From Humulus lupulus (taxonomy: Eukaryota; Streptophyta; Magnoliopsida; Rosales; Cannabaceae): DNA of 64,000 bases. A model generated the notes under the pieces. The model did no database searches. It was not told where the DNA came from and worked only from the letters and a program-made list of their open reading frames with translations. The translations under genes were made by a program, and so were the position numbers. Shown piece after piece: positions 1 through 10,836 of this stretch. The stretch spans positions 12,586,896 through 12,650,895 of the forward strand of contig NC_084802.1 of NCBI RefSeq assembly GCF_963169125.1, read 5' to 3'. Every line of letters begins with the position of its first letter. Position 1 is the first letter of the stretch.

Positions 1-965
1 TTCAAGTGAATTTTTGTTCATGTCCTTGGCTAACCGTAAACCTGCAAGCAACGCTTCATATTCGGCTTTGTTGTTGGACGTCGTGAAGTCGAATCTAATC
101 GCGCAGTGGAATCGATGCCCTTCAGGCATTATCAAAATCACTCCGGCTCCAGCGTGATGTTCATTAGAAGAACCGTTTGTAACAACTTCCAAGTGGGAGT
201 TTGGTCACGCGGCTCATGCTCTTCTGTCTGTTCACCATCTAGAAGCCCAGCGAGTTCTGCGTCAAAGTCGGCCAGAGCTTGCCCCTTTATTGCTGTTCGT
301 GGCAAGTAAGAAATTTTGAACTACCCATTTCAACAATTGACCAGCGGCTTCTGGCTTCTGCAGAACTTGTCGTAGGGGCTGGTTGGTTAGTACGGTGATG
401 GGGTGTGCTTGAAAGTATGGCCGCAACTTTCTGGAGGCTGAAATCAAGTAGTAGGCTAATTTTTTGATGGGTGGATACCACAACTCTGCTCCTATTAGCC
501 TTTTGCTTACGTAATATACGGCCTTCTGCACATTTTCCTCCTCCCTTGCCAAGACAGCACTTGCAACATATTCTGTGACCGCCAAATAGATGAACAAAGT
601 TTCTTTTTCGACTAGCTTAGATAGAATCGGTGGCTACGACATATGAGACTTTAAAGCTTGAAAAGCCTGCTCGCACTCCACCGCCTACTCAAATTTCTTA
701 TTGCCTCTAAGTAGATTAAAAAACGGGCACACTTGTCCGTCGATTTGGAGATAAATCTACTTAGAGCAGCAATTATCCCAGTTAAACTTCGAACATCTTT
801 TATCTTGGTTGGCGATTTCATGTCGAACAAGGCCTTGATCTTTTTGGGATTAGCTTCGATTCCTCGTGAGTTTACTATAAATTCCAAAAATTTCCCTGAT
901 CCAACTCCGAAAGAACACTTGAGGGGATTCGGCTTCATTTGATATTTGTTCAAGACATTAAGCAT
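1..965 (-). pseudogene. RT thumb/connection and RNase H domain, frameshifted
   Basis: Continues the pol reading from the RT in broken frames. Positions 965-651 carry the RT thumb (NPLKCSFGVGSGKFLEFIVN, then SLTGIIAALSRFISKSTDKC). Positions 597-262 carry the connection and start of RNase H (YYVSKRLIGAELWYPPIKKL, HPITVLTNQPLRQVLQKPEA). The last bases, read on the minus strand to position 1, give NNKAEYEALLAGLRLAKDMN, an RNase H core with its catalytic glutamate. At least two frame changes lie between these blocks (around 650-600 and 260), so no functional product is expected. RNase H would degrade the RNA template during reverse transcription. Confidence 0.8.
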
Positions 966-977
966 TCTTGCAGATCA

Positions 978-1736
978 TCAATGTGTCCTTTCTGCCTTTT
1001 TTGACTTAACCAGCATGTCATCAACATATACTTCCATGTTTGTACCGATCACCTCTTCAAACATGTGATTGACCAATCGCTGGTAAGTTGCACCAGCGTT
1101 TTTCAAACCGAAAGGCATTACCTTGTAACAGTAAAGTCTTGTATCGGTCCGAAAGCTAGTGTGATCCTCATCAGGTGGATGCATGCTGATCTGATTGTAC
1201 CCAAAGTACGCATCCATGAATGACAAGATCTCGGGTCCTGCAGTGGCATCGACCAGCTGGTCGATTCTAGGGAGTGGGAAACAATCTTTAGGGCAGGCTT
1301 TATTAAGGTCTGTGAAATCCACGTACATTCTCCATTTGCCATTCGGCTTTGGGACCAATACAGAATTAGAGACCCATGATGGATAAAACACTACCCTGAT
1401 GAATATGTTCTCCTTTAGCTTCTCAACATATTCCTTTAGAGCTTTTGACCTGTCTTTGTCAAGCAGCCTTCTTTTCTGTTGTACTGGTGGAAAGCTTTTA
1501 TCTATGTTCAGGACATGGCTGATAACTGCTGGGTCACTTCCAACCATGTCTTTATGCGACCAGGAAAAGACTTCCTGGTTTTTCTTCAGAAATTCCTCCA
1601 GTTTTTGCTTTATGGTTGTCTCTAAGTTTTTACCAACTCTCACAACCCTGGTCAGATCTGCTTCTTCGAGTTGGACCTCTTCGAGGTCCTCGATGTGTCC
1701 TACTTCTTCCTCAAAATCCCCAAAGCGAGGATCCAA
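978..1736 (-). pseudogene. Reverse transcriptase domain of Tat-lineage element
   Basis: An open stretch of 252 codons carries a nearly complete RT domain: VPKPNGKWRMYVDFTDLNKA, FPLPRIDQLVDATAG, FMDAYFGYNQISMHPPDEDH, MPFGLKNAGATYQRLVNHMF and the catalytic YVDDMLVKSK. It is preceded by the Tat-style linker with FSWSHKDMVGSDPAVISHVL. RT copies element RNA to cDNA in cytoplasmic virus-like particles. This is the best preserved part of the element; the catalytic YVDD is intact. It stays a pseudogene because protease and gag upstream are broken and the frame changes again just after position 978. Confidence 0.88.
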
Positions 1737-1913
1737 ATCCCTATCCTCGCTTTGGGCAACACCCTATTTGGTGGCGTGCTCACCTGATTGGGCTTGTATT
1801 TCATTGGCCAATTGCAACTCTTTCCTGGTGTCTTCCCTCGATCCACCTTTCTTTGCCTTAGTTATCGAGGAATTATAGCATTCCCTCGCTTCTCGCTGAT
1901 TTCCCAATACGCA

Positions 1914-2273
1914 TCACACTCCCGCGTCAGTTGGGAATTTCATGGCAAGGTGCCACACTGAGGTCACAGCTCGCATGTCGACCAGAATAGGCCTCCCGAT
2001 TACAGCATTGTACACGAAAGGACAATCAACTACTATGAAAGTAGTGAGTAATGTCCTGTTCGCGGGCGTAGTTCCTGCTATAACTGGAAGCCTAATCGAC
2101 CCCGTTGGCACAAGCCCTTCGCTAGAAAAACCATAAATGGTTTGGTTGTGCGGCTCCAGGTCCTTTATGGACAACTTCATCCTTTCCAGCAAAGATTTGT
2201 ACCAGATGTTGAATGAGCTCCCTGTGACAACCAACACCCTCTTAACCATCATATTGGCAATCTGGACGTCCAC
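1914..2273 (-). pseudogene. Retropepsin-like protease, active-site Asp lost
   Basis: A 119-codon stretch matches the aspartic protease of Tat elements: VKRVLVVTGSSFNIWYKSLL, YGFSSEGLVPTGSIRLPVIA, VVDCPFVYNAVIGRPILVDM, AVTSVWHLAMKFPTDAGV. The usual Asp of the D-x-GSS active site is read as Val (V-T-G-S-S), so the enzyme would be dead even if translated. It should cleave Gag-Pol. The homologous protease at 55092-55676 keeps the Asp (LIDNGSS), which supports the assignment. Confidence 0.8.
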
Positions 2274-2670
2274 GACCAGCGGGTTTGAATGTGGGAATCG
2301 GACATGCTGAGTATCGTTCTCAAAGAAAGTTATTAACTCTTCCTCTGTTCAAGCTTTTTTAGGTGCTCGATCCTCCACACTCATCATCTCGATGTCCTGG
2401 TCGTAGCGTAAGGTCCGAACGTACCGCTCCCTTGCCTTCCCACTATCTCCTGCAAGGTGTGGGCTGTCACAGATGGTGAGTAATGTACCTGCCATAGGAG
2501 CTAGCTATAAAGGTGGCGAGCATTGGCGTGTAGGCGCCTGCTCGTTGCCTCCTTGAGCCTTTCGCTGAGAACCTCCTATGGCTCGCACGTATCTCCTTAG
2601 ATGTCCTTGTCTGATAAGGAATTCGATCTCATCCTTCAGCTGGTTACACTCATTAGTGTCATGACCATTG

Positions 2671-2733
2671 TCGTTGTCAAAACGACAAAATTTTGTCGTT
2701 GTGAAAATGACAAAATTTTGTCGTATCTCTCTT
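2671..2733. repeat. Short tandem duplication containing a perfect palindrome
   Basis: Positions 2681-2700 read AACGACAAAATTTTGTCGTT, a perfect 20-bp palindrome. A near copy follows directly at about 2707-2724 (ATGACAAAATTTTGTCGT). It lies between gag and protease of the first element and looks like a local duplication after insertion; it adds to the frame damage there. Confidence 0.75.
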
Positions 2734-2747
2734 GGAGATATCCTTCC

Positions 2748-4690
2748 TTATAGGTGTTGGTCGCTTATAAGGGACATTGGCGCTGGTTGCCTGGTAAACC
2801 TCTTCTCTACTCTCGACAAGGGCCGTATAGTTGGTGAATCTTGGCTCATACCTATTGCCTTTGAGCGTTTATTTTCGAACGTTGATGGCTCATTGTTCGC
2901 CCTTTTTCCACCGTTTTTACCATTTCCGTTCCCGTTGCCTTTGCCATTGCTATTGGGTTTATCCGACTTGTTGGCGGCTTTGTCAGGATCTTCCTTTGGT
3001 CCCTTGTCTTTTGCAGGTGATTTCCCCTCGTTGGAAATCGCATCCTCGAACTTGTTATACCGATCTGCTCGATCAAGAAATTCCTGGGTACTCCTCACCC
3101 CATTTTTTCCAGAGGGGAGAATGGCGCCTTACTACGGAAGTAAGGGACATCATCTTTCCTTCGTCACCCATTGTTTTAGCTCCAGCAGCTGCTCGCATGA
3201 AATGCTGGACGTATTCCTTTAAGGATTCTCCGTCCTTCTGGTGTGTCTCAACCAGCTGGTTGGCTTCAGTGGGGTGTACACGACCAGCGTAAAATTGTCC
3301 GTAGAATTCCTTCATGAACATTTCCCACGATACTATACTAGCATAAGGGAATTTAAAGAACCACTCCTGCACAATGTCAGATAGGGTGCCCGGGAAGATC
3401 TTGCAGCGGGCATCGTCTGATACCTTCTGGATGTCCATCTGTATCTTAAACTTGTTTACATGAGATACTGGGTCCCCATACCCATCAAAGTTCGGCAGTA
3501 CTGGCATCTTGAACCTGGGGGTTTCTGCTACAACAATCCTATGTACAAATGGAGTACTTCTCCTCTAATCATACTCGATGTGGGATGTCCGGCTTCCCAC
3601 CAGCTGCTGGACAACCTGATTCAGTGCATCAATTTAGGCCTGTACAACGTCTGGGATCGCTGAAGCGACTGGTGCCGGAGGAGCGTACTCATCGTGCCTG
3701 TCGTTGAGCACGTCCCTCATGTCATCATCTCTGCGTCTTTGCTCGCTAGCGCCCAACCAATCAAAGACGTTATGATGTCTAGGCTGCCCCCCAGCATTTT
3801 GGCTTGTAGGCCTATTTACTCTTGGTGGGGGGGGGGGGGTTCCTATCTCCACCTCTTCCTTCATGCCCTCGACCAGCATGTCTCCTGCTGGAGTCAGCCT
3901 CATTATAATCATGGTCGTCCCTAAACTGCGACTGACTATAGCGCGACAAGCAGGTCACGTTGTTTCCTCCTCTAGCTGGCATCTCCCAAGCGTCAGGGGG
4001 AGGCCTGCTTTGGTCGGTGGGTCCCCATGCATTATTATGCCATGGGGGTCCCTTGACCGCAGAGCCTGACTCGGTGTGCCTTCTGTTATCAGAAGGACAT
4101 TGCCCCCTGCTCGGTGGATTTGGCTCATCATCCACTGGACGTCTAGGGCTTCGGGGAGGCTGCCCGACCCTATTTTTCCTCTAGCGCTGGGGATTGCCTC
4201 GACAAGCTTGAGAAGGTGGTTGCTGCTCAGGATCCTGAATTGGGATATCCTGTTGAGCAACAGGCAGTTGCTCCAGCCTTTGAGGGCTTGCTGGCTGAAG
4301 TGGAGGACTCAGATTTGGGGCCCGTTGCGGTGGTGCATTTGGTAGCTGATCCGGTTGAGAAGCCGACGCAGCTTGTCCCCCAGCCAACTGAATGGCTGCT
4401 TCTAAAGCAGCTATGGCATCTCTCTGCCGGCGGTCCATGTCTGCCTGCTGCTCATTCAGTTCCTGACGCTGATGCTCGATTTCCCTCTGCTGTAGCGCCA
4501 AGGTCTCCGATGCATTCTCTTGATTAGCCAACTTGTCCTGCAACACACTCAGTGTTGTCCTCAACGTTTCAGAATCCATTTCTTCCTCCTCAAAATCCAA
4601 GTGTGGCTCATTTTCAGCCACATTTGGAGGAGGAGGCTGAGTGGATGTAGCGCCAGAAGTCTGCCCAGTTCTCTTAAATGTCTTGGCCAT
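2748..4690 (-). pseudogene. gag of Tat-lineage element, frameshifted
   Basis: The start is ATG at 4690, about 45 bases after the primer-site-like motif. The N-terminal 169 residues are Gln/Pro-rich with a coiled-coil-like stretch (LALQQREIEHQRQELNEQQA). A frame change follows; a run of 13 G at 3827-3839 (Pro codons on the coding strand) is a likely slippage point. Positions 3507-3073 encode the retrotransposon gag core (PNFDGYGDPVSHVNKFKIQM, SIVSWEMFMKEFYGQFYAGR, ESLKEYVQHFMRA). The tail at 3098-2748 is Asn/Gly/Lys-rich with no zinc knuckle seen. Gag would form the particle shell. Several frames are needed, so it is broken. Confidence 0.8.
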
Positions 4691-4717
4691 TTGATCTTCT
4701 TGAAGTCTCGAATTAAC

Positions 4718-4735
4718 CTCTCAATGAAAGTACCA
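4718..4735 (-). other. Leader/primer-binding-site-like motif
   Basis: On the minus strand this reads TGGTACTTTCATTGAGAG, starting three bases after the LTR end. The Tat element at 51.9 kb has TGGTGCTTTCATTGAGAG at the same place. Position and conservation fit the tRNA primer site that starts minus-strand cDNA synthesis. I could not assign the tRNA. Confidence 0.6.
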
Positions 4736-4738
4736 AAA

Positions 4739-5348
4739 TTTTGACCCTCGATTTGGCCAACGACATGGAGTCAAATAAACGATAAAGAACAAAAGGGAAA
4801 CAAGAAGAGAATCAAATGGAAAGAAAATGACACAAACGATTTATAGTGGTTCAGCCCCAATTAGATGGTAATGACCTACGTCCACCTAGTGTTCTTATTG
4901 ATATTGAATCCCAATATTGGGATCAATGAACTAGGGTTCATGAGTTTCACAAGCCTTGAGAGGATTACAATTTCGGTGGATAATCACACTGTGCTCTTTT
5001 CTCTGAATACAAAGATCAAAAGTTCAAAAACCCCTCCCTTTAGCTCTTTGATTCTTATTTATAGGCTCAAGAAGGTTACATGGGCCAATGGGCCTTAATT
5101 ACAATTAAGATTTGCGTATCAAGGTAATAAAAGAAAATATAATAAATGCTAATATTACAAGATTGCATATTCAAAAGGAAGTAAACGAAAGTATCCGACC
5201 AGGCTGGTCGCACCCTAGAATGAGCCTTAATACATCAATAACTCTCTGGTCAATGGTCGAACAGGATTCATTCACTTGAAACCGCCACGTGCCAGCCACG
5301 TGTTAGTCAATCCTGCCACATCATCAAGAGTCATTTTTTGGGTAAACA
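4739..5348 (-). repeat. 5' LTR of the first Tat-lineage element
   Basis: The LTR is bounded by the leader motif at 4735 and by GGTAAACA at 5341-5348 (minus-strand start TGTTTACC). The inner end reads TTTTGAC where related LTRs read TGTTGAC, so the terminal dinucleotide has decayed. It shares the block around TTTATAGTGGTTCAGCCCC (about 4840) with the solo LTR at 33916-35224. A minus-strand TATA box (TATAAATA) lies at 5056-5063. Two CACGTG G-boxes lie at 5286-5291 and 5297-5302, near the U3 start. Confidence 0.75.
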
Positions 5349-6348
5349 AAGTCTAACATACAAAGCATATTACACTTAGATTGAGGGACAAGGATAAAGT
5401 AAATCATAAGTTAATCAACCATCCCAAACAAAAGAAAAAGATGAGCTAAGTCAATCATCCATTTAGACCAACTAAATAACCATCCAGGCAGTTATCCAGA
5501 CAAGGTAAAATGCAAAATTTAATACAACACAATTAGTGATCCAGTCATCTAGAATGAAAAAGCTTACAAGCATCAAGACATCTGAGTACTCAATAATCTA
5601 GCAAAGTCTTCCTACAACAATTAGAGATAGTAATCACTCATCAACAATAAAATCATCAGTAGACAGATGACCAAGGGAGACAGCCAGCCCATCAGCTTGA
5701 GCTGCCTCATCAGCCTTCATCTTCTCAAGCTTCTCATAATCCGAGATAACTGAGATATGTTCCAATCCTAAGCCTTCCCATAACAATACTCCATGGCCAT
5801 CTGCCCACGAAGCAAGATCTCAGTTTCTAAAGACGAGACCTCCAAACGATCTTCCAGCATGGAAACCTTCACCTTATCTTCCTCGAGTTCAATAAGGGTA
5901 GCATTCAGGCGGTCAACATCAGCAGAGTTAGCATCGAGTTGAGCCTGCAGTTGTTCTTTGAGGTGTTTAACTTCATCCTCAGATGCCTCCAACTTGGCGC
6001 AGAGATCATTGCGCTCGCTCGTCACTTTCTTCCAAGATTGTTGCATCCCTGTCAGCCCATCCCTGGCATACATCAGTCCTTAATGACCCTATGATACATA
6101 CAAACAAACAAAACCAAAGCAAGTTAGTAAAGTCAGCCAAGACTTACAGCCACACCAGAAAGTGGAAACAGAAATGTGAAAACATATCATACCTGAAATG
6201 AGTGGGAGATAGTAAAGTCTAGCGATCCCTCCATTCTGACTGTATCCATCCTGCTCTTGTCCTCAGGCCACAACATCTTCCTTAACTCCCCAAGATGAGG
6301 CCCCATGTCAGAGTAAGTCACAGCAGACTGGGGAAAGGATTACCAAGT
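5349..6348 (-). pseudogene. Remnant of a Tat antisense gene (last two exons)
   Basis: On the minus strand, 6330-6193 is an exon (MGPHLGELRKMLWPEDKSRM, ending DFTISHSFQ) with a good donor (CAG/GTATGA at 6193/6192). A coiled-coil exon follows from about 6078 (GMQQSWKKVTSERNDLCAKL, DEVKHLKEQLQAQLDA). After a stop near 5770 another frame continues (DYEKLEKMKADEAAQADGLA) and ends near 5650. This matches the exon 3-exon 4 layout of the antisense gene at 58.6-61.3 kb. The exon joint is not phase-clean, so it has decayed. Its 5' part is cut off by the LTR at 6349. The strand implies a host Tat element in plus orientation. Confidence 0.6.
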
Positions 6349-8682
6349 TGTAACGCCCTGGTTACCCCAGAACAGTTACGGTGAACGGTGAACCGGAAAT
6401 TTGACCCGCTACCCGAGTCCTTTGGTTAAAAACGTGATCTAAGTGTCATTAACAGGTTAAGGTATAAAACCAGTAAAAAGGAAAGGGCACTTTTCATTAA
6501 GTAAATACACTGCTCATGAGCCTTTTTAAAACGTTCACAAGTAGTTCATGTTACAAAAGAGTTGCTACAGTTCATATATACAATCCCCGCCGGCCTAAGC
6601 GGCAAAAATAGGGTAAACCCCTAGTCCCTCTGAGAACTCCTTGACCGTGGCGGTCAAGCGACCTTGTATGTACATTACATCGCCCAAGCTCTCCACTTAA
6701 GGCTGGCCAAGCTTTTCCTTTCCTTTACCTGCACCACATAGCACCCATGAGCCGAGGCCCAGCAAGAAAACACAATATAGCATGATATAATATCAACAAT
6801 AATCATAGTTATTCCCTCAGGACTATCAGTCCAACAAATAGGTGACAATAGCCAAAAGTCACAATAATGAGCATCGCTCCCTCTAGCCATGTGATGATAG
6901 GGTCACCAGGGCTTAACTGATAGGTGATTCTTTCAAAAACTTGTTCAGGACAGGTGCATGGTGATTGGTCACCAACATAACCTTCCTCACGACTCTAGAG
7001 TCGAAACTATGGACAACGTCCCTTAGCCTTGTGACAAACAGTCACCGGGGTCATATACCTTGGCTATAGTCATCTGGTCGTAGACCAGGCAAGCGCTTGT
7101 AAGTTTCTCGACCCTAGGGTCGGTCAAGCATTAATGCTATAGAGCCATTCAATGCATGATTCTCGACTTTAGAGTCGGTCCCTGACTAGTCAGTGTCTTA
7201 AGCAGATAATCAGCGTTCAATAGCATTTAATATGCAATCCATGTCCACATATATCAACCAGCATGCCTCAAATATCAAACCACGCATGCCATATTTCTAT
7301 ACAGGGTGCAACTGTATTCATACACCGTTTTCTTACCTCTGGTTCGAGTGAGGATTATAATATGAACGACCCCTGAGAACGATCAACCTTTAAAAACCTT
7401 GACGGTCACCTGGTCATAACCAAAATATAGGATTCATCAATAAAAATGATAACCAAGGGTTCCCAAACCAAATCCCAGCCCCCGAGACATCAAATACTAC
7501 CCAACCGGGTACTAGGTCCAACCCCGAGGCCTATGGTTTGAATCCCCAAGCTAAAAACCTTATTTTAGCAAAATGGGCTCTAAGGGCCGCGACCCCCTCT
7601 GCTGCGCCGCGGCGCGCCCCCCTGACAGAGAAGCTCCCCATCTGCCAGGCGCCAAGGGCCGCGGCGCTCCCCTGCTGCGCCGCGGCGCTCAGCCCAGATT
7701 GGCTAAGTTGGCCACACGAACCAGTTTTCTCCCTGTGCGTTTTTCCTCTCAAACCAGTCCCTCAAACCATCTTAAAACCCCTTCCAAACATATAATTGAA
7801 CCCCCAAACAACACCCTTAGCTTACTCACATCAAACCCCAATCAAACTAACACTAAAAACCCCCTTTGATTCACACTTTCCACACCAAAACTCATGACTT
7901 AAAAGCTAAAACGAAAACAGAGCATATATAAAAAACCAGTGGCTAAAAGCTTACCTTAAGCTCAAGTTATGGTGCTCTTCAACAATGGAACACTCTCCCA
8001 AGGTATCAAGACTTAGCTTCCAAGCTCAAATCCTCAACAAGCTCACAAAATCTCACAAGGAAGATAAAGGAGAAGAAGGTACGGGAAGAGAAGGAAATTA
8101 CCTCTGTTTTACTCTGTTAATCTACAGCCTTCCAAGCTTAACATATATCCAAGCCAAAAGACTAAAATACCCCTAGGTCTTTTATAGCCTCTAAAGCCAC
8201 TTCAAGGGTAATTTTGGCACATTTCACTTATCCCGTTAATCATAATTAACGCTTCCCAATTCCCGCTAATCTCAATATCCTCAAACACCAATAATTCAAG
8301 TCTCGTTACCCTAAAATCCCCGGTAACGCTATAACCTTTACTATCACCCCGAGACCCGAGCTCAAACCTGTTATGACCAAACCGATAAATCATGTTTAAG
8401 GATCGTCTCATGTCGAAATTCTCGAACCAATCCACATTATAATGTGGTCTCACAATATATCATTAACATACACACAAATATTCAAGTATACCCTCAACGG
8501 GCCAAATTACCATAATGCCCCTGTAAACAAATGTGGACTCACATGCATGCATTTAACATTATATTATAATATAATTCTCATAAACATGCATAAACACAAT
8601 TAAATGACATAATTAAACAGTCATGGCCCTCCCGGCCTACTAATCCAGCCATTAACCATAATAGGGAATCCGGGGCATTACA
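6349..8682 (-). repeat. Chromovirus LTR, minus orientation (copy F)
   Basis: Starts TGTAACGCCC and ends GGGGCATTACA, the two ends shared by nine LTR copies here. It contains the family's landmark blocks: TAGCACCCATGAGCC (about 6740), ACGATCAACCTTT near 7380, and a GC-rich block at 7575-7695 rich in GGCCGCGGCGC. No matching TSD is found (left CAAGT, right AAGAT), so a neighbour was deleted or recombined after insertion. By comparison with the plus-strand LTR at 18143, the transcriptional direction is minus. Confidence 0.75.
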
Positions 8683-9841
8683 AAGATCTAGCCTCTGGGA
8701 CATCGAATCCCACTAATATGGGTAGTAGGAACGATCTCGAGGCCTAAAACTGAGTTCCCATGATCAAAACACCCAATTGGCCTCAAAGCCACTCATGAGC
8801 CGCGACCCTAGAACCTTGAGCCGCAGCCCCCAACCACACTAGGAGCAAGCGTCGTGGCTCCCACTACTTAGTGTCGCGGCCCCCAGCACACACAAAACCT
8901 CACCTCCTGCTTCTTCGAGCTTGGGTCGCGGCACCCAAGAACAGGGCCGCGACCCCCACCTGGGAACCTACCATAACCTCATTTTCTTCATTTTGAACCT
9001 TCAAAAAACATACCTAAACACTTCCAAATCCAAAAATCAAAGTTCCCAAACATCCCAATGATCCAAAATCGTCAAATCTCGAGGCTCAAATGAACCATAA
9101 ACTCATCGATACACAAAATCCAATTCAGAGCTTAGAAACTCTAAAAACTCAAAACTTAAAGCTTAGATTACCTTTGATTATGTTGTTTCTCATTAAATCC
9201 TTCGGTCAAGAAGCTTCTAATCTTCCCTAGGATCGCTATGCCTCGATCCTCACTTGATTCCGACTCCTAGAACTCAAAATTTCTTCGAAATTGCCACAAA
9301 CATCACAAAGGTTAACAGGAGAGAGAGAAAGTGTTTTTAACGTACGGTTCTATCTGACAAACTACTTCAGGCTTAAGTAACCTTAAACAAAACCTAATGC
9401 TCGAGGTCCCAAAAACACCCCTGGGGACATAATAGTCAAAACTCTCAGAATTTCCTCCTGATCTCAATAACTCCCAATTTATCATCAAATAATCACTCTC
9501 ATTATCCAATATCCCAATAATTGACCCCGTTATGACAAAACTGCTAATTTATAATATAAGACCGTCTCATGCCGAATAGCTCGAATATATCCCCATAATA
9601 ATGGGATCTCATCCATAAATCACAATATGCACCAAAATACACAAATATGCCCTCAACGGGCCAAATTACCAAAATGCTCTAATAATCAAATGTGGACCCA
9701 CATGCATGCATTTAACATCATATTATAATATAATTCACATAAACATGCATATACTCATCTAATGGCATAATTAAACAATTATGGCCCTCCTGGCCAACTA
9801 ATCCAGCCATTAAACTGCATTAGGGATTTCGGGGCATTACA
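8683..9841 (-). repeat. Partial chromovirus LTR (copy G)
   Basis: Only the right part of an LTR of the same family, ending GGGGCATTACA at 9841. It starts abruptly at a point matching the interior of copy F (the CGAGGCCTA region) and contains the same cut-down GC block (GGGCCGCGACCCCC, about 8942). The missing left half and lack of TSD suggest recombination or deletion between LTRs. Confidence 0.65.
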
Positions 9842-10836
9842 TTCAACAACCTATAGCACTGATCGTAGTTGTTCCTGAAGCTGGCAATCATCTGGAGCTA
9901 CTGTATGAAAGGTTTAGGAAGCAACATCCTCTAGTGTTCGAAGGGAGTGTTGATCCATGGAAGGCGGAGTAATAGATGAGTGTGATGGGTTCAACTTTGG
10001 ACTTCAAGCGAGTTGAAGGAAATGACAGGGTAGCCTATGCAACTTACATGCTGAGAGACGACGCAAGAATTTGGTGGGAAGTGATCTCCCAAGCAAGAGA
10101 TGTTACTACAATGACTTGGGCAGAGTTTCAACAAGCATTTAATGACAAGTACTACAATGTTGCGACACAGGCGTCAAAGGTGGATGATTTTGCTACCTTG
10201 ACCCAGGGGAATAAGACAGTGACAGAGTACGCATTAAAGTTTGACAGACTTACCAAGTTCGCAGCAGACTTAGTGCTAACCAATGCAACCAGAGTAGACC
10301 AGTTTATTCGAGGCTTGAAGCGTATGATAGCTAGAGACATGGAGATTGTGTCAATAGGGGGAAACTGTACATATGCTCATGTTTTGGAAAGTGCCCTCAC
10401 TACTGAAAGAATGGAAAACAGAATCTGGAAGGAAGGTGCTGCTAAGAGAGAGGCAAGAAAGAATGCCTCCCAAGGTCATAACTCTAATGATCAGAAAAGG
10501 AAAGGAAGTGACCAGGCAGGGCAGTCAAGCCAGGAAAAAAGGGCAAAGGATAACAAGGGAAACAATCGCACTGGGAACAGGGAATGGGTTCGATACCCGG
10601 AGTGCAATAAGTGTAAAAAGCGCCACCAAGGTGAATATCGAGCAAATGCATGCTATGGTTGTGGTAAGGAAGGACACAATAAGAGGAACTGCCCACAGAA
10701 GAATCAGGAAGGGTTCAAAGACCAACATAGGAAGGACGTAATTTGGTTCCAGCACGTGTGTTCGCTCTCACCAAGCCTCGGGCAGAAACAAGCATTTGCG
10801 TGGTCTCAGGTCAGATTTTTATTGTTAGAATTGATT
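9842..10836 (+). pseudogene. Chromovirus gag with CCHC zinc knuckle (element 2)
   Basis: The upstream part (9860-9970) reads as gag (LLYERFRKQHPLVFEGSVDP) but has two stops before 9976. The main frame has the gag core (RDDARIWWEVISQARDVTTM, WAEFQQAFNDKYYNVATQ, TEYALKFDRLTKFAADLV) and a basic linker, then a CCHC knuckle, CYGCGKEGHNKRNC, at about 10650-10691. Gag packages element RNA. The N-terminus is removed by the LTR piece ending at 9841 and the C-terminus is cut by a solo LTR at 10837. The reading resumes at 14153. Confidence 0.85.

Larger units (their letters stand above)
1..5348 (-). mobile_element. Ty3/gypsy Tat-lineage LTR retrotransposon, truncated by window start
   Basis: Read on the minus strand, the order is 5' LTR (5348-4739), primer-site-like leader, gag, protease, reverse transcriptase, RNase H, and the element then leaves the window. 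The RT wording (KACPKDCFPLPRIDQLVDATAG, ATYQRLVN) is typical of the non-chromovirus Tat group. Gag and protease are broken by frameshifts, so this copy is dead. The integrase, 3' LTR and distal target-site duplication lie beyond position 1. The duplication expected next to 5348 would be AAGTC, but its partner cannot be seen. Confidence 0.85.

Noticed and set aside
7538..7869. Overlapping GC-rich frames as coding genes
   Set aside because: They fall in the CpG-rich block of an LTR and are open only because GC-rich DNA has few stops.
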